The notes below the pieces were generated by a model. It saw only the letters and a list, made by a program, of their open reading frames with translations. It had not been told where the DNA came from and did no database searches. The translations under genes and the position numbers were made by a program. A stretch of 64,000 bases of DNA from Arthonia radiata (taxonomy: Eukaryota; Ascomycota; Arthoniomycetes; Arthoniales; Arthoniaceae). The stretch lies in contig PSQN01000013.1 of assembly GCA_002989075.1 (NCBI GenBank), positions 116,648-180,647 on the forward strand. Reading direction: 5' to 3'. Positions 1 to 10,630 of this stretch are shown piece by piece (the stretch's first letter is position 1; every line of letters begins with the position of its first letter).

Positions 1-1893
1 CTCTTGAGATACGGCAGCGTCGTTCGCGGTGTCCAAAGCAGAATCGACGTAGATATCGATCATGTGTGAGATCAGCAGCTTGAGTAATGCAGACACATCC
101 TTAGGTGTCTCAGCACCACCACCGAGCTCGAGGTCACGGCCAACAGACTCTGCCAGCCACTTGAGCATGCGCTTGGCGACGGGCAGGGAAAGCGTGCCGT
201 CTTCGTCTGAGACCTGCTCTTCGGCTTCGTGCTTGTCGGTACTGCGCAAGCCGGCAATGCGAAGGAGCATGGCTTTCTGTGACGCTGGCAGCTCCGTAGA
301 CTGGAGACGTTCCATGTATGAATCGCGGGCTGATGACAGCAACTGCCGGCCACGCTGATATGCTGCACCTAGATATGAGCTGGGCTGGTTGCGCCGCTTC
401 GCTTGGAACAGTGTGAACTTGAACAGAAGCGAGCCGTAAAGCTCTTCAAGCGAGCGTTTTTCACGATCGATGTATTGTGAGCCACCAAAATACGGGACAA
501 AGAGGCCTTCGAGTTGCTGGTCGAGGCATGCAGACGCTTGCGGGGAGATCGCATCAGGATGCTCTGTCAGACCGTGCGCCTTGAGATCGTCCACCATGCC
601 ACCGATATAGACGCGCGCTGCTTGCAGGGACCGCAAGAATGCAATCGATGAGACGTTGTTAGCTTTTTCCAATACAAGCTCAAGCTTTTGCTGTATTGAC
701 TGCTGGAAAATGCGCGAGATGAAAGTCGTGAGAACCTGCTCGTGGAATGGGAAGACTTGCTTGATGATGAATGACTCCTCCTCCAACACCAATTTGACCT
801 CGTCTACCAAAGACTGCAAACTCGGCTCGACGCCAGGTGGATCAGTGTCCGGATCTGCGAATCTATTCCATACTTCAGCATCGCCTGTAATCTCTTCCGT
901 GATCATGGCGCTTCGCTCGAGGAAGAAGTCGTGCTGGTTGACATATCTCGCAATCACGCTTGCGCCCTCACGGAAGTCATATAGTGCTGTTGCACAGTCC
1001 CTCATGCCATTCTCGTTCCGCATTCGCTTGCTACTTTCGAATTGCTCCAGTAAATCTTTCTCAAGCCGCTCAAGAAATTTCTCGATCATCTCGTTCGCTT
1101 GTCTGATCATTGCGCTGCGCGTGCTGCGCGTGCTGCCTCCATTGGCACCCTCATGATGACCGTTAATCGTCTTCCAACCGTTTGGCTGCCTTTCCTCGTT
1201 CGAGCCCAATGCTGCGCTGATCTTGAGTAGCTGTCTCGCAATCTGCGCGCACTTGACCTTACCCTCACCACCGCCCATGCGTCTTACGTCTTCTAGATAT
1301 GTGAGATCTCCGCGCTCACTCACATCTTGCCAGCACTGTATCAGCACCTTCGCGTCTTCTGCTCTTCTCTTCTGTCTGTCCAGCTCTTCCAGCCGCTCTC
1401 CGATCTGCAACGCCACGCTTGCATCCGGCATCGACGACGCGCCATTGACCTGCACAAATTCATTTGCAGTATCCATGCGCCCTTCCAAGCTGTTGAAGCT
1501 GTCCAGCGCTTGGTCTAGCTTCCGTTGGAGGGTGGAGCAGTGATCGCGGTGCCGTTGTTCTGCGCGTCTGACTGCCCCGGCAAGCTCGTTCTCATGGCTT
1601 TCGCGATCCTCTGATAGTGCATCGAGACGCGTCAGAGCGTGCTCGAACGTGCGAATGTAAGGTTTAGGGTCAAAGGATTGGGCATGCGGGCCAGACCGCC
1701 GTGAAGCTGTCGCGCCATCCGAGAGTGTCTCGACGAAATCTTTGACGATGAAGTCTTTGCTACTGAAGGTATCAAGGGTGAAGCCGGGTCCGCGTGGATA
1801 TATGGAGCGACCGCCAAGGGAAGACGTCGTGTTGGTGGACAGAATGGACGCAGTGTCGCCAGCTGGTGGGCCGGCGTGCGCGCGAAGGCTCAT
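1..1893 (-). CDS. SEC10: Exocyst complex component Sec10 (3' end outside window)
   Basis: The minus strand reads open for 631 codons from an ATG at 1893 to the window edge without an intron, so this is the N-terminal part of a longer protein; fungal Sec10 proteins are usually over 800 residues. The N-terminus carries the fungal Sec10 signature FTLDTFSSKDFIVKDFVE (about residues 38-55). A predicted coiled-coil region follows (about 85-200), then helical-repeat sequence rich in FLERLEKDLLEQF-type helices, as expected of the rod-like exocyst subunits. Sec10 is part of the octameric complex that tethers secretory vesicles to the plasma membrane, with Sec15 as its direct partner. The start is chosen because the signature follows closely and no upstream in-frame ATG with similarity is seen. 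It is divergent from NUS1, with 262 bp between the starts. The family call is from recognised sequence pattern, not alignment. Confidence 0.85.
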   Translation of the reverse strand, partial: MSLRAHAGPPAGDTASILSTNTTSSLGGRSIYPRGPGFTLDTFSSKDFIVKDFVETLSDGATASRRSGPHAQSFDPKPYIRTFEHALTRLDALSEDRESHENELAGAVRRAEQRHRDHCSTLQRKLDQALDSFNSLEGRMDTANEFVQVNGASSMPDASVALQIGERLEELDRQKRRAEDAKVLIQCWQDVSERGDLTYLEDVRRMGGGEGKVKCAQIARQLLKISAALGSNEERQPNGWKTINGHHEGANGGSTRSTRSAMIRQANEMIEKFLERLEKDLLEQFESSKRMRNENGMRDCATALYDFREGASVIARYVNQHDFFLERSAMITEEITGDAEVWNRFADPDTDPPGVEPSLQSLVDEVKLVLEEESFIIKQVFPFHEQVLTTFISRIFQQSIQQKLELVLEKANNVSSIAFLRSLQAARVYIGGMVDDLKAHGLTEHPDAISPQASACLDQQLEGLFVPYFGGSQYIDREKRSLEELYGSLLFKFTLFQAKRRNQPSSYLGAAYQRGRQLLSSARDSYMERLQSTELPASQKAMLLRIAGLRSTDKHEAEEQVSDEDGTLSLPVAKRMLKWLAESVGRDLELGGGAETPKDVSALLKLLISHMIDIYVDSALDTANDAAVSQE

Positions 1894-2155
1894 GTTGATG
1901 GCGTATATTGGATTCGCATGGTCCTTTACCGCGCGTGGAGAGCTCAAGACGACCTTGGTGCTTGCATAGCGAAGCCGTGACAACGGTTGGGATGTGGTAG
2001 GAAGCAGCTACTACTAAAAGCAGTGACGCCAAGAGCTATCAAGAAACTCCCCAGAGGAAAGCGACGCGTCCTCTACCAAATTTACAATCGCAACTATGTC
2101 GCCCTGCAATTCTCGATAGCATCCGCTGGATTCAAGGTACCTACGGATCTTCTAA

Positions 2156-3331
2156 ATGGCCACAAGGACCCCTCGCTCCCACGAATCCTACGCCCTCCAC
2201 ACCGACCGCGACATCACCGGACGCACCCTCTCCGCCAGCGAGCGCGAGCGGATAATAAGGCCTTATCTACCACCCACTCGAGACTCACCTTCAAAACACC
2301 CTCCAGTATCTGCATCTCTGTATGCGCGCCGGCCGCGCCTCCGCCCAGTCCTTACACACCTCCTCCACCTGCTCGTCTATCATCTCATACAGTTGGTCTT
2401 CACCCTCTACATCCACACCCGCAGGACCTACCACGCGCTCTCCTCCGCCCTCTACAGCATCCTCTACTATCACCATCACAGCCCCGAGTTCATCCAGCGA
2501 GATGTCAGCTCCCTCTCGCGGCTACCCAAGCACCTGTCCATCATTGTGGACCTGCAATCGGATGACGCGAATGCGCCTGCAGAAGATCTCGAGAAGCTCA
2601 TGGCAGACGTCGCGGAGACTTCAGCATGGTGTGCGTGTGCTGGAATAGGCATGCTGAGCGTATACGAGCGGACAGGGGCGCTGAAGCAGAACATGAGAGC
2701 TTTGAACGAGGTGTGCCGGACCACGATACGAAGCTACTACCCGCCGGAGAATGCACCGAATGTGCATTTGAGAACGCCATCGCATCAGTTCTCGCCGGGG
2801 GGATCGAGATCGCCATCTCCGAATCCGCCGGCGCAGGTGAATGGTGCTGGATTGAAGAGTGCGGGCTTAGTGGTCCTTCTGTTGAGCGCGAGCGACGGGA
2901 GGGATACCTTAGTAGACTTGACGAAAACACTTGCCGAGATGGCGCAGAAGGGCAAGCTGGCACCGTCAGACGTTACACCTGAGCTGATCGACGCCGAGGT
3001 GGCTGAGAGTAGCTTTGCGGAGCCGGATCTGCTGGTGGTAATGGCGCCTTCGCCAATCTCGTCGCTAATGCCGAGGCGAAAAAGAAGGAGGCGCGTCAGC
3101 AAAGAGTCGAAGGGTCTGGTGAATGGCGATGTGAAGAGGAGGCAGACGAGAGACGAGGATACCATAGGCGTCAACGGTGGAGGTGGTGAGATATGTTTGA
3201 GGGGATACCCGCCGTGGCAAGTACGCTTGACGGAGATCTTCTATGTGAAGGATGGGAGAGGCATCGAGTATCAAACGTTCTTGAGAGCATTGCATCGGTA
3301 CGCGAAAGCTGAGATGCGCTTTGGAAGATAG
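2156..3331 (+). CDS. NUS1: Dehydrodolichyl diphosphate synthase complex subunit Nus1
   Basis: Intronless frame of 391 residues. Nus1 is the non-catalytic partner (NgBR homologue) of the cis-prenyltransferase Rer2/Srt1 at the ER membrane; together they make the long-chain dehydrodolichyl diphosphate needed for N-glycosylation. Visible features are a basic N-terminus, a hydrophobic segment at about residues 65-90 (LTHLLHLLVYHLIQLVFTLY), then a cis-prenyltransferase-like fold beginning LPKHLSIIVDLQ. The C-terminus ends in MRFGR, the RxG-type motif through which Nus1/NgBR completes the partner's active site. Catalytic Asp/DXXXD-type residues of the active subunit are not evident, as expected. A disordered insert (about 210-235 and 300-340, SPSPNPP and RRKRRRR) is typical of filamentous fungi. 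It shares a 262 bp divergent promoter with SEC10. Confidence 0.85.
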   Translation: MATRTPRSHESYALHTDRDITGRTLSASERERIIRPYLPPTRDSPSKHPPVSASLYARRPRLRPVLTHLLHLLVYHLIQLVFTLYIHTRRTYHALSSALYSILYYHHHSPEFIQRDVSSLSRLPKHLSIIVDLQSDDANAPAEDLEKLMADVAETSAWCACAGIGMLSVYERTGALKQNMRALNEVCRTTIRSYYPPENAPNVHLRTPSHQFSPGGSRSPSPNPPAQVNGAGLKSAGLVVLLLSASDGRDTLVDLTKTLAEMAQKGKLAPSDVTPELIDAEVAESSFAEPDLLVVMAPSPISSLMPRRKRRRRVSKESKGLVNGDVKRRQTRDEDTIGVNGGGGEICLRGYPPWQVRLTEIFYVKDGRGIEYQTFLRALHRYAKAEMRFGR

Positions 3332-3565
3332 ACATGAGGTCTCATCGACATCGGCCCGCGCATTTGGTAGCAGCATAGACCAGTAATAGACATAATCAAA
3401 ACTGTTTCGGACGAGAGTGTTGGATTAAATTCCTCGTACATATGAGAGGGTATCTATGGCTGATGGTACCTACATCAGAGAAGATTGCAGCCTGTACACC
3501 AAGATTGAATTACGTCGTCACTCGTATAAGTATCATTCCGTCATCATCAGATGTCACCAAAGCCC

Positions 3566-4741
3566 CTATTGCGCTGCAACGGCTCTCACAGCACCATGAA
3601 AAAGCCTTCGTCGAAGGCCGAGCCCACTGCGACTGCCCCGACGTGGGCCGTCACTCATAGGATCAGTCGCAGACCAGCCAGTAGCTTGCAGCTTCTCGGC
3701 TTCACGCCCCACTGAGACACCAGCCGAGAAGCTTAGAGCACTGACTAGCACCAGCATACCCGCACCAACCACCCACGTAAGCAAGGTGGGACTGATGACC
3801 TGGTCAGTCGCAACAGACCGCAAACGCTTGGACGCTCGTCTGTCTTTCGAGCTGCTTCGCGACGCCTTTCGCTTTCCCTTTTCGGATACTGTGGATCCAC
3901 CACTGGGCGATGAAGAGGGCAGTCGAGGTCTCGAAGTATTTGATGTTGGTTTCGGCGGTCCTTGAATGATGTGGAGACTGCTCGGATCTAGGCGAGCTGG
4001 GTTGCCTCTTGGACGTGCCCGCGAGGCGAGCTGTGGCTGCTTGACATCCGCTGATTCGTTGGGCTGCTCGGGCTTGGGCACGCCTCGCGCAGCAGCTGCG
4101 CAAGATAGAAGAGTATTTAGACTCGCACGCAATGCTGCGTCGTGATCAGGTTGGTGTGAAGGAGAAATGACATTATACGGTGAATGGTTCTGCCTCGCTT
4201 GGTGTGCTGGCATCGACGCCCGTCGCGATGCTGACCCTGACGCTGACGGTCGCGCTGACGGGAAGTAAGATCCAGGCACATGCTCGAGACGGCTCCCTTG
4301 CGAAGCTGGTGGATGTGAGAAGGCATTGGGCTGCGGTGTGAAGCAAGTCTCGTCCCTGGGTCGGACTCCCAAGGCCGTTGCGTTTTCGTCTTCATCCTCT
4401 TCCTCGTTCCCAGCTGTTTCTGATTGCGTGCGCGAATGGGCTTCTGAGCTGTCGCCAGCCGAGTGAGCCTCATTCGAAGAGGTCATAACTCTATCAGATT
4501 CACTCTCGCTCTCTGTGTATTCGTCTTGACTGCTGCCTGCTGCACTGGCAGGCCTGTCGCGATCCAAAGAAAGGTGGATTGCGCGGTTCGATATGGCATG
4601 TCGCCGGCGTCGCTGAGGCTCTGAGCCACCCACACGGAGCCCATGGGTGATGACTTCATCTGCAGCGGATGACAAAGAAGCGGAAGAGTTCCTCGACGTC
4701 ACATCGATCCATGACTCTGTTCTCGTACTGTCAGTCTCCAT
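3566..4741 (-). CDS. Low-complexity single-pass membrane protein, unrecognised
   Basis: Intronless 391-residue frame. I do not recognise a named family. Residues 1-20 (ESWIDVTSR) look like a conserved N-terminal patch; most of the chain is Ser/Arg/Glu-rich and probably disordered, with acidic runs (NEEEDEDEN). A short conserved-looking helix occurs near residues 205-222 (ALRASLNTLLSCAAAARG). One hydrophobic stretch near residue 335 (LLTWVVGAGMLVLVSAL) should be a single transmembrane segment, preceded by a basic Lys/Arg cluster, which suggests a cytosolic or nucleoplasmic N-terminus and a short lumenal tail. It lies tail-to-tail with NUS1 (234 bp between stops). Function cannot be stated. Confidence 0.65.
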   Translation of the reverse strand: METDSTRTESWIDVTSRNSSASLSSAADEVITHGLRVGGSEPQRRRRHAISNRAIHLSLDRDRPASAAGSSQDEYTESESESDRVMTSSNEAHSAGDSSEAHSRTQSETAGNEEEDEDENATALGVRPRDETCFTPQPNAFSHPPASQGSRLEHVPGSYFPSARPSASGSASRRASMPAHQARQNHSPYNVISPSHQPDHDAALRASLNTLLSCAAAARGVPKPEQPNESADVKQPQLASRARPRGNPARLDPSSLHIIQGPPKPTSNTSRPRLPSSSPSGGSTVSEKGKRKASRSSSKDRRASKRLRSVATDQVISPTLLTWVVGAGMLVLVSALSFSAGVSVGREAEKLQATGWSATDPMSDGPRRGSRSGLGLRRRLFHGAVRAVAAQ

Positions 4742-5791
4742 TCCAAGATATCCACCAAGTCGGGACCGGGGTTCTCTCTAAATGCGCAAGATGACGCTCT
4801 TAGCGTAGGAATGAGCAGAACAGAGAGGTAATAAGAAAGGACTGACCGGCCGGTCTCACGCATTGAGCAGCGGATGAAGTGCCACGAAGAGGCGAGTCAG
4901 AGGACGTGTGTGTGTGGCTCGACGAAGCCTGCCGCCTGGTACGAGCCTGCGCAGACAGATCATGAGGTGTTGCCATTGCGAATGGGTGGTGGTGATATGT
5001 GCTGCGGTCAGCCGGTCCTTGGAGGCTTGTGTAGTCAGGTGACGCTGGGTTTCCGGTCTCTGCCTCGAGTATCGCGGTTGCCTTCCGAGATTATCATGAG
5101 CGATTGTGTCAAGTAGTCCTGTCAGCGTAGTTGTAATCGTTGACAGTCGTAATGGGTGGAAGAAGTCAGGTATCCGGGGTGGAGGCTGTGAGAGATGACG
5201 GAACGTAGTCGGTCAGAACTCAGGACCCTGCAGAGTCTCGGCCAGGTACAGCGGGTGATGCGCTATCCTGCAGCGTGAAGAGGCGCTGATTGGGGATTCC
5301 TGCACACGCGAATACTTGTGCGTGATCTTGGGTTCTCGCCGGAAGTGGGGTTCCACCCGATCGAGTAGACGCCAAGCACGTCATCTGACGCTTGCGACGC
5401 TTGCCTTCAAATTAGGCACGGTAATAAAGTCACTGGTTGGCAGCGCGATGGAATGGGTGCGGTTACGAAGATGATGAACCATTACTGTTCCTAAACACTA
5501 TGAGATGTTGTAATTCAAAACTGTATGCTGGTAGGCCGTAACAGCTAGAGCGACGTCTCAGGACATTCGATTTTCCCATCATCAGACAAACTTGAACGCC
5601 GAACGAATTTGGGACAAACTCCACAAGTGTGCACTAAAAGTGTATCGCCCGTCTCGCATCTCATGTCGAATTCGATGCAGCAACTTGCCTGTACTGAACG
5701 TCGACCTGCTCATCCAAACTAACGTCATCATCGTCTCATATCGTACAAGAGATTCGGAATGTTTTGGTGAGGTTGTGAATTTGCGTCAGGC
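4742..5791. other. Intergenic, no gene seen
   Basis: About 1.05 kb between the one-TM protein and the nucleolin gene. Short open frames (4874-5116 and 5592-5795) have no recognisable motif, no splice partner and ordinary composition. It presumably holds the promoter of the minus-strand gene to its left and the 3' UTR of the nucleolin gene. Confidence 0.5.
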
Positions 5792-7430
5792 TTAGAAGGT
5801 GGTTCTCGAGCCAGAGAAGTCGCCAATGCCGCCTGTGACCCCGTATTAGCTTTTATTCGATGATGTGAAAACATTGAAACATACCGCGATTGGTGGATGC
5901 ACCGCGCCCGCCACCACGGCCACCTCGTCCACCACGTCCACGGTCACCACCACCACGACCGAAGCCTCCGCGCCCGCCGCGCCCACCGCGATCGCCACCA
6001 AAGCCACGGCCACGACCGCCACCGAAACCACCACCACGTCCACCACCACGGCCGCCGCCGCCATTCTGGTCGCGAGGTGGGGCGAAGTCGAGACGGATGG
6101 CGCGACCTTCGAGTTGATAACCGTTCAACTCCTCATGAGCCTTCTGGGCCTCTTCAATGCTTCCCATGTCGATGTAGGCAAAGCCCTTCATTTGCCCAGA
6201 GTCTCTGTCAGTTGGTACCGAGACCCTTGTGACAGTGCCGTACTCCTCGAATGTCTGTTGAATGATCTCAGCAGTGGCATCGAAGGACACATTGCCGCAC
6301 CAGAGGGTCGCAGATGGCTTGTTCTTGACGTCGCCGAACTTCTGCGCACGATCGTTCATGCTGGTCTTGCGGTCGGTGGCCTCACCACGAGGCTGAGTGT
6401 AGTCGACGTTCAACTCGCGGCCGTCCAACTCACTGCCCTTCATAGCGTTGTGTGCCTCGACAGCTTCCTCAACACTATCGTACTCAACGAACCCAAAGCC
6501 CTTGGACCTACCGTCTTCGCGCTGCGTCATGACATTGGCACGCACAACATTGCCATACTTCTCGAACGACGTAGCAAGGAAGCTATCATCGACGTTCCAA
6601 GAGAGATTGCCCACAAACAGAGTCTTGGTAGCATTAGAAGGCAAGTCAGTCTTGGCCTTCTTCGCGCTTGGCTCGTCGACAGCATCGGCCTTACGCTTCT
6701 TGGTGACAGGGACCTCAGCACCAGCCGAAGCCTCGCTCTCATCGTCACTGTCAGAACCCGCCGAACCCTCAGAGCTTGAATCCTCATCAGAGGATGCGTC
6801 TTCCTTGGATGTGCCATTCACAGCAGCAGCTTTCTTTGGTGTCTTACCCGCAGCAGACGTAGGCTTGGCCTCGTCTTCAGAATCACTCCCACTATCGGAC
6901 TCACTCCCACTGGACTCAGGCTGAGCCTTCGCAGCCTGTTTAGCTGGCTTGGTAGCCGCCTTCACGTCTGCCTCAGAGTCAGAGCTGTCATCGCTAGACT
7001 CGTCAGAGGCGCCCTCGGATCCCTCAGAATCGGACTCCTCTTCAGAAGATGAAGAGACTGCACCTTTGCCATTGACGGCTGGCTTACCATTAGCCTTACC
7101 AGTGACCGTCTTTGGCTTTGGTGCTTCTGCCTCAGAGTCGGAGCTGGCGCTCGAAGACTCGTCGTCGTCGACAACATCGGACTCAGACCCAGAGCTTGCG
7201 CTCTCAGGCTCTGGTGTGGGAGCCTTCTTGGATTTCTTGCTCTTCTTGTCATCTTTGATCGCGGACTTGGGGGTATCTACAGGCCTTGTGACACGGCCAT
7301 CCTTGACTTTGTCTGGTTGTACTTTCTTAGTACGGAGAGCAATATAGTTGATAGAATCTTCGTGATGCTTACCTGATTTTGACTTCTTCAGCACGTCAGC
7401 TGCGGGAGCACTGGATTTTGTTTTGGACAT
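5792..7430 (-). CDS. Nucleolin-like RRM/RGG protein (Gar2/Nsr1 type)
   Basis: Join of 5885-7430 and 5792-5832 on the minus strand (528 residues). The 52-nt last intron (5833-5884, GTATGT...CAG) replaces a spurious read-through end with the family-like C-terminus GDFSGSRTTF. Order: Lys-rich N-terminus, long acidic Ser/Asp/Glu tracts of nucleolar type (about 65-260), RRM1 with RNP2 LFVGNL and RNP1 KGFGFVEY, RRM2 with LWCGNV and KGFAYIDM, then an Arg-Gly-Gly domain. Known members (S. pombe Gar2, S. cerevisiae Nsr1, nucleolin) act in the nucleolus in pre-rRNA processing and 18S rRNA production. A second possible 51-nt in-frame intron lies just inside the start, beginning GTAAGC after the residues KKSKS and ending AAAG; removing it would delete 17 residues. 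Divergent from ALG6. Confidence 0.85.
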
Positions 7431-7937
7431 TGCTGTGATTGTTCTGAGAATTTGATGGTCAGTACGCCGTAGTCAGCTATAGGGAGAATAGGCAAGCGAA
7501 AAGATGCTCGATCCAACGCGACGGTGGCAATGGCACACCCAACTTGGCGGAGCTAGGGAGCTTCGCACACCGAGGGCAAGCGCGCCGTAAGGGGACAGAT
7601 AGTACTTACGTAGATGTCTTCCTGGGAAACTGAGATGCAGAAAGGGAGGACTCTATTGATGGAAACAAGGTCTGTTGGAGTGACAGAGAATTTTGAGAGA
7701 AGTTGCGAACTCGTGTAAAAATTCCCTCTCCGGCCACGCCAATTGCGAGTGGAGAACGCTAGATGGAAAGGGGCTAGCTTCGGAACGCTACTGCAGGGGC
7801 GGCACTCGCAACGTGAGTCTGGTAAACATCAGATGAACATTATATTCAAAACGTGAAGCCTACACGGCGAAGGCAATAGATCAGCTGCCGGACCTACGCG
7901 AAGCAAGTGAGTGCCCTGAGCGGCATGAATCGATAGT
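7431..7937. promoter_or_regulatory. Divergent promoter region, nucleolin / ALG6
   Basis: The 507 bp between the two start codons serve both genes. It contains the probable leader intron on the nucleolin side; no other specific site is recognised. Confidence 0.4.
7444..7609 (-). other. Probable 5' UTR intron of the nucleolin gene
   Basis: On the minus strand a near-perfect donor (GTAAGTACT, starting at 7609) lies upstream of the nucleolin ATG. A TACTGAC branch-site match about 20 nt before a CTCAG acceptor ends the segment at 7444, 13 nt before the ATG. Leader introns are common in highly expressed ribosome-biogenesis genes. An alternative acceptor, CACAG, sits just before the ATG. Confidence 0.5.
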
Positions 7938-9780
7938 ATGGCACAATCACCCTCTCCAGCGCAAAGGCCAAGAAAGAGGCTCAAGCCAAACAACGGTTCT
8001 CAAAAACCAAGGACGCCGAGTCCAGGTGTTTCAACTTCTAAGCAAAGCGAAGATCGAAATGCTTTTCAAAGACCAGCATATCCCTTGGCATCTTTCCTGT
8101 GGCCTGCTCGAAGTACGGCCTCCAGATGGGTTGTCTTACCCTTGATCCTCATCTTCGCTGGATTATACAGATGGACCACGGGACTATGGCCTTATTCAGG
8201 CTTCAACACACCTCCATTGTACGGCGATTTTGAGGCTCAGCGCCACTGGATGGAAATTACGACGGAGCTACCCATCTCCCAATGGTACTTCCACGAGCTC
8301 GAGTGGTGGGGGCTGGATTACCCTCCCCTGACAGCATATCACAGTTGGGTCTGCGGCAAGATGTAAGTTGATGCAGTGAGTGCTGATGCTCCCATACAAT
8401 TATTTGCTAATCTCAGGTAGAGGAAGTCTGTTCAGCCGACCGTGGTTTGCTCTGCGGACCTCAAGAGGATTTGAGGACCAGCTACTCAAGGTGTTCATGC
8501 GAGCGACAGTCATTACATCAGAGTACTTCACCTACATTCCAGCTCTTGTCATCTTCGTTCGCAGCTTCTCGCAGAGATCTCACACGAGCAATTGGCAATC
8601 GTCTCTCGCTCTGGCCGCCATTCTTTTCCAGCCAGGAACGATACTGGTCGACCATGGCCATTTTCAGTACAACACTGTCATGCTCGGTTTCGTACTAGCA
8701 AGCATGGCGTGCATGATCACTGATCACCTCCTTTGGTCGTGCACCTTCTTTGTGGCAGCACTCGGCTTCAAGCAGATGGCGCTTTACTATGCGCCAGCAG
8801 TGTTTGCTTACCTTCTAGGCTCATGCATCACCCCTCGTTTTAGCGTTCTGCGACTTCTGGCGATCAGCATGGTAACACTCATCTCATTCGCAGCTTTGTA
8901 CACCCCCCTCATACTCGGCACGTTCTACGATCAGTATCGCGGGATCTCAATGAAGGAGCTCGAAGAGCCACCTCTTATGCAGCCTCTCAATCTCGACCCA
9001 AAGGCGCTTTACTACCCAGTCGTCCTCCAACTCTCGCAGTCGATTTATCGTGTCTTCCCTTTCCAACGGGGCTTGTTTGAGGACAAGGTTGCTAATTTCT
9101 GGTGCACGCTCCACACATTTCACAAACTCAACCAGTACCCCACCGAACTACTACAACGAATGTCACTGAGCGCAACATTGGCATCAATGCTGCCGCCCAT
9201 GTTCTTCATTGGTGTATCACCGGACTGGGCCCAGCTGCCTGCCGCATTTGCCACGACAGCGTGGGGCTTTTTCTTATTTTCGTTTCAGGTCCATGAGAAG
9301 AGCGTGCTCCTGCCGCTGCTGCCAATGACGCTGCTGTTGGCAAGCCCGAATGGTCTTGACGCAGAAACAAGAGCGTGGGTTAGTTGGGCGAATACGCTAG
9401 GCAGCTGGACGATCTTCCCGCTACTCAAGCGCGAGGACCTAACTATCCCATATGCTGTTTTGACGCTGCTGTGGATGTATCTAATAGGTCAGCCATCAGC
9501 ACTTTTATCCACGGATCGGCCATCCCTCTTCACGCAGCTCCTGCACGGAGTTTTTTACTTGGCGATGACGGCATGGCACGTCGCGGAGCTTTTCGTTGCG
9601 ACACCGGAGAAAAAGCCGGACTTGTGGGTGGTGGCCAATGTTCTGATAGGGTTTGCTGGCTTTAGCATCTGCTATCTGTGGTGCTTGTGGCAACTTGTTG
9701 CAGGCACTATGGAGCGCAGGAGTTGGCTGAAGACGTCAGGGTTGAAAAGCTCGAAAGTAGAAGCCAAAAAGGCACAATAA
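7938..9780 (+). CDS. ALG6: Dolichyl-P-Glc:Man9GlcNAc2-PP-dolichol alpha-1,3-glucosyltransferase
   Basis: Join 7938-8362 and 8421-9780 (594 residues). Alg6 adds the first glucose to the lipid-linked oligosaccharide Man9GlcNAc2 in the ER lumen, using dolichyl-phosphate glucose. The sequence shows a disordered N-terminus, then a multi-span membrane protein with the diagnostic loop WWGLDYPPLTAYHSW; Alg8 has a different motif here. Other family blocks are PWFALRTSRG, LKVFMRATV, DHGHFQYN and FQVHEKSVLLPLLP. The 58-nt intron falls after the codons for CGK; the acceptor at 8420 restores the frame (Ile-Gly-Ser), whereas the AG four bases earlier gives an immediate TAG. Length matches the family. It lies tail-to-tail with COX17 (176 bp apart). 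Confidence 0.92.
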
Positions 9781-9956
9781 GATCGCTTCGTTGTATGAGT
9801 AGGGTAGTGATCCTTCGGTTGATACCCCGTGGGTGTACCATGTGCAACTCAAATGCTTCAGTATATTTGTACAGTCTGTTTTGAATCATAGAAACGCCAA
9901 TCCATGCACGGACTCATGCTCATACTGAATGCAAATGTCCCCCTTTGCCACCATAG

Positions 9957-10213
9957 CTATGTTTGTCCGACTTGAAATCCAAAGCCCGCCATACAGCTCC
10001 TGTACTTCGCCATAACGGGTTCGCAGTCTTGTTGAGGATCGTCGGAGTTTGAAAAGAGCATGCACTCATCGCGTTGTGATTTCTCGTCCTTACAGACGCA
10101 GCATGGCTGTTCATTCGGTCAGTGCTAGACCCTCTTGCGTCGCGGTCGAGGAAGCGTCGACAGACCTTTACCTGACCAGCCGTGTCGCCTTGAGGCTTCA
10201 ACTCAGATGCCAT
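9957..10213 (-). CDS. COX17: Copper chaperone for cytochrome c oxidase Cox17
   Basis: Two exons on the minus strand, 10172-10213 and 9957-10106, joined across a 65-nt GT-AG intron, give 63 residues. Exon 2 begins with PCCVCKDEKSQRDECMLF, the Cox17 copper site (adjacent Cys pair plus Cys-x-Cys) and first half of the CX9C pair, followed by the second half DCEPVMAKYRSCMAGFGF. Cox17 carries Cu(I) in the mitochondrial intermembrane space to Sco1 and Cox11 for cytochrome oxidase assembly. The chosen ATG gives MASELKPQGDTAGQ; in-frame upstream ATGs at 10228 and 10285 could add 5 or 24 residues. The short exons hide the gene from simple frame searches. It lies head-to-head with RNA1. Confidence 0.9.
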
Positions 10214-10630
10214 GTTCGATGTTGTCATCGTCGTAGATGTGCTGGCGGCTGGTCGCGTGTCAGCCCTCGCCTTCGATGATTGCAAGACCTTTACGTACTG
10301 CCTTTCGTATCACGTCTGGAATCCATTGCTTGTGACGACATATTTGCGGATATATGCGCGGTGACAATTGATGGGCTGAACAAGTGTTAAATGCGTGAAT
10401 GTAGAGAAATGCAAAATGCAGGCTATTGTAGAGATGATGCAGTTCGTCATCCATCCCATCTACAATTCTCGGCCGAGACGAATCGCGCCAGGTACCCGAG
10501 GCCCAGCTTTTTGTCACCAAGATTTGTTTTGACAGAGGTTCACAGCGAGCTCTTCAATTCGTACCCAGTTCATTACAGCGACGCCAGTGAGCCGGCACGC
10601 CCGACATAACCACTGTAATTGAGGGCCATA
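10214..10630. promoter_or_regulatory. Divergent promoter region, COX17 / RNA1
   Basis: 417 bp between the start codons of COX17 (-) and RNA1 (+). No specific binding site is recognised. The short frame at 10391-10609 has no support. Confidence 0.35.

Noticed and set aside
5865-6779. Plus-strand 304-codon frame rich in Thr/Ala/His
   Set aside because: It is the antisense of the nucleolin RGG/RRM coding region; its composition is explained by the GGC/GGT repeats on the other strand.
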